Positions 26,145-35,300 of a DNA stretch of 64,000 nt are shown here, piece by piece. This DNA is from Vibrio celticus (GTDB taxonomy: Bacteria > Pseudomonadota > Gammaproteobacteria > Enterobacterales > Vibrionaceae): assembly GCF_024347335.1 (NCBI RefSeq), contig NZ_AP025464.1:310001-374000 (forward strand), in the 5' to 3' direction. The position numbers were made by a program, and so were the translations under genes. The notes beneath the pieces were generated by a model. That model worked only from the letters and a program-made list of their open reading frames with translations, had not been told where the DNA came from and did not search any database. The stretch's first letter is position 1, and every line of letters begins with the position of its first letter.

Positions 26145-26161
26145 TTATAAAGGGTATAACA
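26145..26161. promoter_or_regulatory. Candidate operator, GTTATA-N5-TATAAC palindrome
   Basis: A 17-bp perfect inverted repeat, GTTATAAAGGGTATAAC, lies between the divergent FGE-like and anSME genes. ATTGGTTATAA at 26141-26151 also occurs, on the complementary strand, within the sulfatase operator region at 5369-5379, which argues for a common regulator. The half-sites are in the opposite order to those at 5370 and 9849. Confidence 0.35.
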
Positions 26162-26221
26162 TGTCACATGATCGAATAGGAATTATGATGGGTCCAGAAT
26201 ACTAAAATAGGTAGGTAAATC

Positions 26222-27553
26222 ATGCATATTACTCAAGGTCCACAGTATAACGGTAAAGCGTCTAAGCGCTTGCATGTCATGGCTAAGCCGATTGGCGCAG
26301 CGTGCAACATTGATTGTAAATATTGTTACTACCTAAGTAAGCAAGATTTGTTGGAGTACAAGAAAGGCAGTTCTCCAAGAATGGATGATGAGACATTAGA
26401 AACCTACATCCGACAATACATCGAAGGTCAAAACACGCCAGAAATCATCTTCTCATGGCAGGGCGGTGAACCGACCATGCTAGGTTTGGCGTATTTTGAA
26501 CGCGTGGTTGAGTTACAGAAAAAGTACCAACCTGAAGGTGTATTGATTTCAAACGATTTACAAACCAATGGTACTTTGCTGAATGATGATTGGGCTGAGT
26601 TTCTTGCGAAGAATAACTTCCTGATCGGTTTGAGCATTGATGGTCCTGAAATGCTGCACAATGCCTATCGTGTTAACAGAGCTGGCCGTGGCACATTCAA
26701 ACAAGTGATGGCGGCTGTGGAGCTGCTGCACAAACACCAAGTGAAGTTTGCAACGCTTACCTGTGTGAATAACCTCACCAGTCAAAATGCACTTGAGGTC
26801 TATCGCTTCCTACGTGATGTGGTGAAGTCACCGCAAATGCAGTTTATTCCTATCGTTGAACAGAAAACGTTCCGAACGGTTGCACCACAAACATCCCAAG
26901 TGAGCGAACAGCTCAAACAAGGCGACAAACGCCTGATCCCCGGCCATAAAGATTCGATCATGGAATCGTGGTGTGTGTCGGACTTGGCTTGGGGTAACTT
27001 CCTTATTTCTGTGTTTGATGAGTGGGCTAAGAACGACATCGGTAAGGTGTTTGTTCAGTATTTTGAAGCGAGCGTAGAAACATGGATTGGGCGTCCGAAT
27101 CCACTGTGTACCTTGAACGAGATATGCGGAAAGGGTTTGGCAATGGAGCCAAATGGCGATGTATTCTCATGCGACCACTATGTTTACCCTGAGTACAAAA
27201 TTGGCAATATTCTCCACGAGAAGCTTGATGACTTAGCGTACAGCGCACCACAGCAACAGTTTGGTTTTGCTAAATCCCGCACACTGACCAGTCAATGTCA
27301 GCAGTGTGATTACAAGTTCGCTTGTCATGGTGAGTGTCCTAAGAACCGTTTTATCAAAACTCGTGCAGGCGAACCGGGCTTGAACTACTTATGTGCAGGT
27401 TGGCATAAGTTCTTTTCTCATGTCGATAAGTCGATGGCGTATATCGCTCGCGCGATGGGGCATCCAGTGGCTCATGGCAAATTCAGCGACTCAGTGTTGA
27501 TGGCGCATCGAGCAAAACAGGCGCAACAAGCTACGTTCGAGACCAAGTTTTAG
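26222..27553 (+). CDS. Anaerobic sulfatase-maturating enzyme (anSME), radical SAM/SPASM
   Basis: This 443-residue cytosolic radical SAM enzyme oxidises the active-site Cys (or Ser) of sulfatases to formylglycine. The SAM cluster motif is CNIDCKYCYY (C-x3-C-x2-C) near residue 32. SWQGGEPTMLG, LQTNGTLL and GLSIDGPE follow as in the family. The C-terminal SPASM region carries the cysteines for two further iron-sulfur clusters (CTLNEICGKG, FSCDHYVYP, SQCQQCDYKFACHGECPKNR). It is the expected partner of the two C-T-A-G-R sulfatases at 3710 and 5620, about 20 kb away. The next gene, a heme-less paralogue of the cytochrome C-terminus, lies 87 bp downstream on the same strand. Confidence 0.95.
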   Translation: MHITQGPQYNGKASKRLHVMAKPIGAACNIDCKYCYYLSKQDLLEYKKGSSPRMDDETLETYIRQYIEGQNTPEIIFSWQGGEPTMLGLAYFERVVELQKKYQPEGVLISNDLQTNGTLLNDDWAEFLAKNNFLIGLSIDGPEMLHNAYRVNRAGRGTFKQVMAAVELLHKHQVKFATLTCVNNLTSQNALEVYRFLRDVVKSPQMQFIPIVEQKTFRTVAPQTSQVSEQLKQGDKRLIPGHKDSIMESWCVSDLAWGNFLISVFDEWAKNDIGKVFVQYFEASVETWIGRPNPLCTLNEICGKGLAMEPNGDVFSCDHYVYPEYKIGNILHEKLDDLAYSAPQQQFGFAKSRTLTSQCQQCDYKFACHGECPKNRFIKTRAGEPGLNYLCAGWHKFFSHVDKSMAYIARAMGHPVAHGKFSDSVLMAHRAKQAQQATFETKF

Positions 27554-27640
27554 CTTGTTCTTTGGATCAGCAGATCCAAGATAAATTTAATCAGATACGA
27601 GTCTAAGGACAGGCTAAGTTCTCCAGTTTAAGGTAATACT

Positions 27641-28699
27641 ATGATCAAGAAGAGTTTAGCGACGACTGTTGCTTTATTGGTTTCAACGTCCGCATTGATT
27701 TCAACGTCTGCGATGGCTGCGAATAGCGTTCAACAAACGGTTGACGCGCCAGCACAAAATATCAATCAAGTGCTCGAAATGACGGATACTCAAACCCGTA
27801 TTCAACAGTTGTCTTACATGGCACAAGATCAGAACCAATCTGTTGAAAATCGTACTGGTGCACTGCAAGAGCTTGCTTCATACCCAAGTCAGAATGCGCT
27901 GGTGGCGGTGGCAAGAGGTTTGAAAGATCAAAACCCTGAAGTGCGTGAAGCGGCGGTTATCGGTTCTGAACCTTACCAACTTGAACATCGCTGGGCGTTA
28001 ATTTCACCCCTGCTAAAAGACAGCGATACCATGGTTCGCCACACGGCAACATCCAATTTAGTTCGTGACTTCAATGCATTGGATGACAAGCAGAAAGCAC
28101 AAATTGAACCAGGAGTCACAGAGCTGATTAGCTTCTTGGAAACGCAAGAATCTGAAAAGTACCAATTACTGTTTGCTGATGTGCTTCGATGGCACAATGA
28201 CTGGGATAAGGCGGAAACGGTTTATCTAGAACTGATCAATACGCATCCAAAAGAAGCGCAAGTTTGGTTGAGCTACGCAGATAATTTTCGAGCGCAGAAT
28301 AAAGACAAACAAGCAGTCGAAGTATTAGAACGTGGTTTGGAGAGCGTACCAAACAACGCCGCTCTGCATTATTCGAAATCGCTGACTCTGGTTCGCCTTG
28401 AAGACAAAACTGCGGCAGCCAAAGAGATTGAAGTGGCTGCGAAGCTAGCGAAAGATAACAGCTACTACTGGTACCTAAATGGGGTATTACAAGAAGAGTT
28501 GGATATCGACAAGTCGACTAAATCGTTCGAGAAAGCATATTTGATCTCTGGTTCTCCAGAGCAGCTATACGCGGTATGCGATATCTATGTGCGCTACGGC
28601 AATGAAAAGATCGATGATTGCTTGGGTGAGCTAGGTAAAGTGGCTCCTGATTATGTAATTGATCAGTTGAAAGAGAAACGAGTAGCGCCAAGCTCATAA
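27641..28699 (+). CDS. Secreted HEAT/TPR-like protein, paralogue of the cytochrome's C-terminal half
   Basis: This 352-residue protein has a signal peptide ending SAMAA. It contains a HEAT-like part (LASYPSQNALVAVARGL, then LISPLLKDSDTMVRHTA) and TPR-like repeats (WDKAETVYLELINTHPKEA, KQAVEVLERGLESVPNNAAL). It aligns by eye with the second half of the eight-heme cytochrome at 7360: both have a PLLKD plus VR segment, a YWY motif, the QLYAxC / HLYAxC motif and a closing VAPxxxIxQLK. It has no CxxCH. It probably acts as a periplasmic scaffold. Its place after anSME, while the heme version sits after a sulfatase, suggests both serve the sulfatase system. Confidence 0.85.
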   Translation: MIKKSLATTVALLVSTSALISTSAMAANSVQQTVDAPAQNINQVLEMTDTQTRIQQLSYMAQDQNQSVENRTGALQELASYPSQNALVAVARGLKDQNPEVREAAVIGSEPYQLEHRWALISPLLKDSDTMVRHTATSNLVRDFNALDDKQKAQIEPGVTELISFLETQESEKYQLLFADVLRWHNDWDKAETVYLELINTHPKEAQVWLSYADNFRAQNKDKQAVEVLERGLESVPNNAALHYSKSLTLVRLEDKTAAAKEIEVAAKLAKDNSYYWYLNGVLQEELDIDKSTKSFEKAYLISGSPEQLYAVCDIYVRYGNEKIDDCLGELGKVAPDYVIDQLKEKRVAPSS

Positions 28700-28732
28700 T
28701 ATTCTAATGAGTAATTAGCGAAGCCGATAATG

Positions 28733-28763
28733 AAAAGCCAGTAGAAACATTCGACTGGCTTTT
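28733..28763 (+). terminator. Rho-independent terminator
   Basis: A 10-bp stem AAAAGCCAGT/ACTGGCTTTT (28733-28742 with 28754-28763) is followed by T. It ends the anSME/TPR transcript. Confidence 0.85.
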
Positions 28764-28815
28764 TCGTCTCCATGAACTGCTTAGACAAGGTTCATGCAAC
28801 TAAAAACAAAAGAAG

Positions 28816-28834
28816 GGCAAGCCTGTTACTTGCC
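28816..28834 (-). terminator. Probable terminator of the gamma-glutamyltransferase gene
   Basis: A 6-bp stem GGCAAG/CTTGCC (28816-28821 with 28829-28834) lies just past the stop of the leftward gene. On the minus strand it is followed by TTCTTTTGTTTTT. Confidence 0.6.
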
Positions 28835-28846
28835 TATTTCGTTTTA

Positions 28847-30577
28847 TCATTCACCCATAGAGCTTGATGCACGGCGTCTGTCGGTCGCGCCATAGATCTT
28901 GCCATCTTTGACTTCAATGGCATTCAAGCCACTGACGACTGGAATGACATGCACCGGGTAACCGAGCTGCATGAACTCTGGTACTAACATTTCGGCGTAG
29001 GTTTTCTTTTCGACGAGTAAACCCGTTGGGTCATAAGGTTTGGTGCGATCAATCTTAGTGCCGTATTGGATGTTTGGAAGGTCAATGGCTTCCTGCGCAG
29101 ACAGATCCCAATCTAAAACTCCAACTACGGTTTTTAACACGTACCCCGGAATTTGCGAGCTACCTGGAGAGCCGACAACTAAACGCAGGTCGTCTTTTTT
29201 ATCCATAACCATTAACGGTGTGATTGCTGAACGAGGTCGCTTACCTGCTTCGATGGCATTTTGAGTCGGTTTACCGTTTATGGTGGGTTTGGTGGAGAAG
29301 TTTGCCATTTGTGCGTTGAGAATTACACCATCGACCATTACTCCTGAACCCATACCAGTGCCGACGGTGCTAGTCATAGCAATGGCATTACCGTCTTTGT
29401 CGATAATGGATATGTGCCCGGTATCTTGGCTCTCAAAACCTTGATACTGAGCGTAATCAGTATCGGATAGCTTGCCTGCTTTCGGGTTTGTTTTCGCAAT
29501 GCCACTCTCAGGAATGAGCTTACGTCGCTCGTCGATGTAAGCTTTGTCGAGTAGGGCAGCAACGGGCGCTTCGATGTAATCTGGGTCACCGGCATAAGCG
29601 ATGCGATCGGCCTTAGCGATTCTCATGGCTTCGGTCATCAAGCGCCAAGGTTCAACATCGGTTTTAGACATGTCGGCTAAGTCATAGGCTTCCAACATTT
29701 CAAGGCTTTGAGCAACCATCACACCACCAGATGCTGGATAACCAAACGAGACAATCTTGTTGCCTCGGTAGTCGCTTTCGATAACCTCGCGTTGTTTGAC
29801 TTGGTACTGTTCAAAATCTTCGATAGAGAGTTTTGCATGGTCGGCATCGATTCGGCTGTTAACCGTTTCAACGATGTGCTTACCAAACTCGCCACCATAA
29901 AGGTACTTATCACCTTGTTGAGCAATGTTGCTCAGAGTGTCGGCAAGCTTTGGGTTCTTCATCAATGTGCCGGTCGGTTTGATTTGGTCGTCATTCCAAT
30001 ACAGGGCTTCGATTTCTGAATCTTCAATCAATCGTTCTTGTTCACGAACCACGATGTCGTAGGTGTAGCTGTTCATCGCGTAGCCCTTGCTTGCCAGTTC
30101 AATTGCGGGTTGAACAAGCTCAGACCATGGCAGTTTTCCGTATTGTTGATGAGTGCTATAGAGCAAACGAAGTGTGCCGGGAACCGCTACAGAACGAGCC
30201 CCTAAAATCTCGTTTCGACTTAGCGCTTCTCCATTTTCCATGAACATGTCTGGAGTAGCACTTGAAGGGGCTTCATCTCGTCCATCAAGTGCGAGGAATT
30301 GATCTTTGTCTTTTTGGTAAAACAGCGCGAAAGTACCGCCGCCAATCCCAGTCATATCCGGTTCAACCACCGACATTGTCATCTGCATCGCCACCATTGC
30401 ATCGACTGCATTACCTCCTTGCTTGAGTACCGAATACCCAGTGCTGCTTACATATGGATTCGTTGCACTTACCATAAACTCTTCGCCAGTTTCGTCTGGC
30501 GTAATTGGAAAAGGATTTGGCTCAGCCGCGAAACCGACCGCTGAAACCAAACTTAAAGATAAAGTCGCTATTCGCAT
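28847..30577 (-). CDS. ggt: Gamma-glutamyltransferase
   Basis: This 576-residue periplasmic enzyme is made as a proenzyme that cuts itself before a catalytic Thr and hydrolyses or transfers gamma-glutamyl groups, for example from glutathione. The signal peptide is short (ends GFAAE). VSATNPYVSSTGYSVLKQGGNAVDAMVAM and PDMTGIGGG belong to the large subunit. The likely cleavage/nucleophile residue is Thr386 in DTGHISIIDKDGNA; the usual form is T-T-H, so the second Thr is Gly here. Later MVDGVILNAQM and the GKRPRSAITP and GSPGSSQIPG segments line the glutamate pocket. It is a single gene with its own hairpin terminator. Confidence 0.93.
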   Translation of the reverse strand: MRIATLSLSLVSAVGFAAEPNPFPITPDETGEEFMVSATNPYVSSTGYSVLKQGGNAVDAMVAMQMTMSVVEPDMTGIGGGTFALFYQKDKDQFLALDGRDEAPSSATPDMFMENGEALSRNEILGARSVAVPGTLRLLYSTHQQYGKLPWSELVQPAIELASKGYAMNSYTYDIVVREQERLIEDSEIEALYWNDDQIKPTGTLMKNPKLADTLSNIAQQGDKYLYGGEFGKHIVETVNSRIDADHAKLSIEDFEQYQVKQREVIESDYRGNKIVSFGYPASGGVMVAQSLEMLEAYDLADMSKTDVEPWRLMTEAMRIAKADRIAYAGDPDYIEAPVAALLDKAYIDERRKLIPESGIAKTNPKAGKLSDTDYAQYQGFESQDTGHISIIDKDGNAIAMTSTVGTGMGSGVMVDGVILNAQMANFSTKPTINGKPTQNAIEAGKRPRSAITPLMVMDKKDDLRLVVGSPGSSQIPGYVLKTVVGVLDWDLSAQEAIDLPNIQYGTKIDRTKPYDPTGLLVEKKTYAEMLVPEFMQLGYPVHVIPVVSGLNAIEVKDGKIYGATDRRRASSSMGE

Positions 30578-30774
30578 GCGTTCTCCGTTTAAGGTATCTG
30601 TTTATTCGCTCTTAGGTTGACCAAATTAAGGTAGTGAAGTTCTTTAGTTTGCAGCCTTCTTACACAATATTGACGGCTCTGACATTAATCGCCAAACCAA
30701 CTAAATGTTTTTCTATTAAAGGATAGTTAAGGCCAATGTTATGGCTTGTTAAGCATGACAATTCAAAGACATTA

Positions 30775-30809
30775 AAAAGCCCAAGGTTATTTGATTACCT
30801 TGGGCTTTT
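30775..30809 (-). terminator. Terminator of the kinase/PBP/barrel operon
   Basis: A 13-bp perfect stem (30775-30787 with 30797-30809) with flanking A and T runs lies just after the stop of the leftward outer-membrane gene. Confidence 0.88.
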
Positions 30810-30836
30810 ATTTAATGGTGATTGTCTAATTTTGGG

Positions 30837-31904
30837 TTAGAAGACGAAACTCAACATGATGGTATAAAGGACGGCATCTTTGTCATCAAAACCAGTAAGT
30901 GCGTTGAAATTCTCAACAAAGGCACCGTTTGCTTTACGAGCCTCAAAATATTGCACTTCGCCATTGATGGAGACGTTAGGTAACACATCGTAATCCACAC
31001 CAATTAGGTAGCTGTTTCCTGTTAGGTGTTCGTGAGAATCAAACTCTGCTCCGTAAACGACGTATGGAGTGAATAAATCTAGTCTGTAGCCCAAACTAGC
31101 GTACATCGAGGACGAGATGTCACTGATTTGCCCTTCACTGGCAAGTACAGCTTGGCCGAATTCGTACTCAGCACCTAACGACCAAAGTTGGATGTGTTGG
31201 TTGTCTGCTGTTGGAAGTGAACCGATGTTTTTAATCTTTACGGTTTGGTCAAAATTGGAATCGAGGAATGACAAATTCCAACGATAATCTTCTCCACTCA
31301 ATTGTAGATTGGCACCAAACATTCGATTTGTTTCAAATTCAAGCTCAGTTGTCGAATTGAAGTCGACTTCATTGTTATCTTTAATACCGAAAAATGGAGA
31401 GAGTAGTAGGGTAGCTTCATCGCTTACATCATGAGTCCAGCTCACTTTTATGCCATTGAAAGCTGTGATTCCGAGAACGCTGTTATACACCTCTGTAGGT
31501 GGCCTCGCGGTCATATAGGCTTGGCCTACATAGTAGTACTCAGAGGCAAGGAACAGTGGCAGCCTCAAGCGTCCAATACTTACATCAAAGTCATTAAATT
31601 CATAGCCTAAGTAAGCCCACTCTAGCTGCGGTTCACTCCAATCATATTGGGGTGGCTTGACAACTTGCACGGAAGCTTTGAATGAGTTGTAGAAGTAATC
31701 GAGTTGAACACCAAATGTGGTATCACAGTCGTAACAGCTCTCATCAGTAAAACCGCGGTTGATGATTAATGGATTATCGTTATCCGATGTTGCCCAAGAC
31801 GTTGAGCCAAAGCCACTCAAGGATAAATTATCGGTAAGTTCGATATTCGCAAAAGCCGGAGAGGCCATTGAGGCACATAACACTGACGTAATTATTCTTT
31901 TCAT
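30837..31904 (-). CDS. Outer-membrane beta-barrel protein (porin-like)
   Basis: This 355-residue protein has a signal peptide ending PAFAN. The mature part alternates hydrophobic and polar residues as in transmembrane beta strands (for example LEWAYLGYEFNDFDVSIGRL and GANLQLSGEDYRWNLSFLD). It ends in a Phe (LSFVF), the outer-membrane insertion signal. A Cys pair (SCYDCD) near residue 58 is unusual for a porin and may form a disulfide. The substrate is unknown. Its start lies one base after the stop of the PstS-like gene with GGAG inside that gene's end, so it is the last gene of the operon headed by the hybrid kinase. Confidence 0.82.
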   Translation of the reverse strand: MKRIITSVLCASMASPAFANIELTDNLSLSGFGSTSWATSDNDNPLIINRGFTDESCYDCDTTFGVQLDYFYNSFKASVQVVKPPQYDWSEPQLEWAYLGYEFNDFDVSIGRLRLPLFLASEYYYVGQAYMTARPPTEVYNSVLGITAFNGIKVSWTHDVSDEATLLLSPFFGIKDNNEVDFNSTTELEFETNRMFGANLQLSGEDYRWNLSFLDSNFDQTVKIKNIGSLPTADNQHIQLWSLGAEYEFGQAVLASEGQISDISSSMYASLGYRLDLFTPYVVYGAEFDSHEHLTGNSYLIGVDYDVLPNVSINGEVQYFEARKANGAFVENFNALTGFDDKDAVLYTIMLSFVF

Positions 31905-31905
31905 A

Positions 31906-32382
31906 TTATTTCTCCGAACTTATAACGTAGAGAACGTTGGCATTTTGAGGAACCGAAGAGAGTGGGGAGTAACCAATACGGTTTGGTTTGTCATCAAGCC
32001 AGTCGACTAAGCTGTCGGTTGACGCCGTTTTGATTTCTCTTGGATAACGCGCTTTTCCTGAAAAAGATAAACCAGCCCAGTGTGCATTCATTTGAGCGGC
32101 ATTTTTTCCAAGCAAAAGCTGATAAAAGTCCTCTCTTTCGGCACTGTTCTCAGGCCAATCAGACAGTTCAACACGTTTGCCATTGAGGCGCTTAGTTTTC
32201 CCTCTATAGAGCTTTCGCGCTTTGTTTATTGATATCTCCTCAAATCCAGAGTCTAAAGAAAATATGGCATAATCTTCAGCGGCGTGAGCAGGGCTTAGAA
32301 AAAGCAAGCTTCCTAATAGCCCTACCGCGACTGGCAACATGACTCTGCGGGGAAGTGTTTTTATTGTTCTAATCCAATCCAT
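31906..32382 (-). CDS. Small periplasmic PstS-like binding protein
   Basis: About 158 residues from the ATG at 32382, preceded by AGGAG; the frame runs up to 32406, overlapping the kinase gene. An N-terminal signal peptide ends SPAHAAED. The body has features of the one-lobe phosphate-binding-like (PBP superfamily) proteins: INKARKLYRGKTKRLNGKRVEL, then REDFYQLLLGKNAAQMNAHWAGL and FSGKARYPREI, and a final RIGYSP segment. It is too short for a full two-lobe transporter protein. It lies between a hybrid histidine kinase and a barrel gene and may modulate the sensor domain of the kinase (inference). Confidence 0.75.
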   Translation of the reverse strand: MDWIRTIKTLPRRVMLPVAVGLLGSLLFLSPAHAAEDYAIFSLDSGFEEISINKARKLYRGKTKRLNGKRVELSDWPENSAEREDFYQLLLGKNAAQMNAHWAGLSFSGKARYPREIKTASTDSLVDWLDDKPNRIGYSPLSSVPQNANVLYVISSEK

Positions 32383-32392
32383 GAGGTGTCTC

Positions 32393-35300
32393 CTAACAAG
32401 TCGCACTTTCTATTTGATGGAATAGTTTTTCTTTTCTTACGGGCTTCGCTACGTATCCATCCATTCCGGAATCAAAGCACTTTTGAATATCATCATCGAT
32501 AACACTGGCGGTTAACGCGATAATAGGAGTTTTGCTTAAGCCTTGGTTTTTCTCGTGTTCTCGAATCTCCTTAGTTGCCGTGAAACCGTCCATAACGGGC
32601 ATCATGCAATCCATCAAAATAATGTCGAAGCTACTGTCGTTCTGGTACATATCAACGGCAATTTGTCCGTTGTCTGCAATTTCAAAGGCATATCCGGCCT
32701 TCTTCAGCATGATAGAAGCTACTTTTTGATTGACGCGGTTGTCTTCGACTAGCAAGATTCTTTCTGATTTGCTCGGAATTGCGTTTTGTTCCGCTTCTTC
32801 AGGCAAAGTACGTTTGGTCGCAGCCCCGTTGATAATCGGAGTGACAGTTGCAGGTTGTTTCTTAGGTTGAGCTTTATAGGAAGCTGGTAGTGGCATAGCT
32901 TCTACCGCGGTGAGCACTTTCTCTTTAAGCATTTCGAACTTGAATGGTTTTGGTACATAGTCATCCATACCAACGTCGAAACACCTCTGAATATCGTCAT
33001 CGATGACACTGGCGGTCAATGCAATGATAGGGATGCGTCGCGTCGCTTCCGTTTCTTTTTCAATTCTTCGGATGTTGCTTGTTGCATCAAAGCCATCCAT
33101 AACCGGCATCATGCAGTCCATGAGTATCGCCGCGTAATGAGGATTAGCTGTGAACATGTCCACAGCTTCTTGACCATTATTAGCGAACTCGAATTCAAAA
33201 CCACTTTTACCGACATGAAGACCAGCAATTTTTTGGTTGATCTTGTTGTCTTCAACGATGAGGATTTTGTGTTGGATCTCGACTGGTGTTTGGCTTGCTT
33301 CTGATAGTTCCGCCAAACCTCGAGTATCACAAAGCTCAATAGCTTTAATTAAACGCAAGCCGAGTAGCGGCTGTGCGACTTGTGCAGTAACGCTGTCACC
33401 AAGATCCGCGGGCTCACTTAAGAAGGAACGTATCAAACAGATAGTGATGCCGTTTTGGTGCAGCTTTGCTAAGTTATCTGCGTGGGTATTAGCTAGGAAT
33501 GCGTCATCTTCGGCGAAAACGACAGTGATAGGTTTAGTGTGTTTTTGAGTGGAGATCTGCTCTGTAATTGCCGTTATATCATTCGTTTTATCGGTAACCT
33601 TCAAACCATAAAGGTTAAGGTCGGACTCGATTCGCTCGGAGAGCATGTTTTCGTTACTCAGTACATAAATATCAGCTGTTGCTGAACTTGGTTTTGGCAG
33701 TATCAAGTCAACAGGCAATTCCAAGTCGAAGTAGAAACAACTCCCTTCACCTTTGACGGAGTCGAGTTGAATTTGGCCTCCCATCAGTTCAACTAACTGT
33801 GTACTGATGGCTAGACCAAGACCAGTACCACCAAATTGACGTGTGGTTGAATCGTCTTCTTGAGCGAACGGTTCAAATATCTGTTTTTGTTGCAGTGAAT
33901 CGATACCAATACCCGTGTCTCGTACAGCAAATCGAATGGTGGCATTGTTATCTGCTTTGTTGAGCGTTTGAATTGATAATGTGACGCCACCTTCAGCCGT
34001 AAACTTCACCGCATTCGACATAAAGTTCATCAAGATCTGTCTTAAACGGTGATCGTCTATCATCACGCGTGCTGGTGTATCTGGGCTGATATCAACGTTA
34101 ATCGATATTCTTTGTTCTTTCGCTTTTGGTGCCACAATAGAGGCGATGTCGTATATCGACTCTCTAATCGATGCAGAATGCGGGCTGATTAATAGCATGC
34201 CAGACTCAATTTTAGAGAAGTCTAAGATATCGTTGATTAAGCTAAGGAGCAGTTGGGATGAAGTTTCGATCGTATCAACATAGTCACGTTGTGTCGGTGT
34301 AAGCGGCGTATCTGCGAGGATTTCCGAAATACCAATAACACCATTGAGCGGGGTGCGAATTTCATGAGACATGTTGGCCAAGAAGCTACTTTTTGCTTTG
34401 CTGGCTTGTATTGCGTGGTCTTTCGCGTGTTCGGCATCCTCTTTGGCTCTCTCTGCGTCTTCTTTTGCTACCGTCAATCTATCTTTCGCGAGCTCTCGTT
34501 CGATGGTCAATCGTTCAACTTGCTGAGCAAACAGACTGAGTTCATCTTTACCTTGGATTAATTTATCTAAAGAAGGGCGCGTGTCATCATTTTCGCTTTT
34601 TAAGAAAGCTAACACCAAATTAAGGTTGTTAGTGACTTGTCTCGCCAAGCTAAGAGTTAAACCCATAACAATCGCTGCCAGCAAAGCGACGATTGAGATA
34701 AACAGGGTTCGTTGTATTTGCGCGTCATAGATGGCTTGCTCAACTTCTTGTTGAAACTCTTGCTTGATTACGCCGCCAAGGCTTTGTAATAAGTTGAGCC
34801 GTGCGCTCATCGCTTCTAAGCCGACAGACACTTCTTGTGGCGTCAGTTGGCTGATTGTATTTAGGTCGAGTAGCGCGCTTCTTATCTCTTGGCTTTGAGC
34901 AAACACATCATTTCGAAACACTTCAACCATCAAAGAAACTTGATGTTCGTTGGCGTTCAATGAAACAAAGCGCTCTAAGAACAATTGCTGTCTTTCACTC
35001 AAGGTTTTGATCTGTTCGGCGAGTTCTGGGTCGTACTCTTGGCTGATTTGGAAGATCTCAATCAGTGAACTACCAAGCTTGAACTCTTCGTTCGACCAAA
35101 ACATCAACCACTCAAGTTGTTGAAGGGCAGTGAGGTGCTGTTGAATTTCACGTTTAGTGTTTTCAAAAGGGACTTTCTCTACTTCAAGTAACAGTTGCTT
35201 GTATAAATCGCTCTGCCATTCGAGGGCATCCAATTTATCGTAAGTGTCATTCGCTTCCATCGTTGATAGGGTCGCTTCACTGAAATCTGAAACCAGTTGA

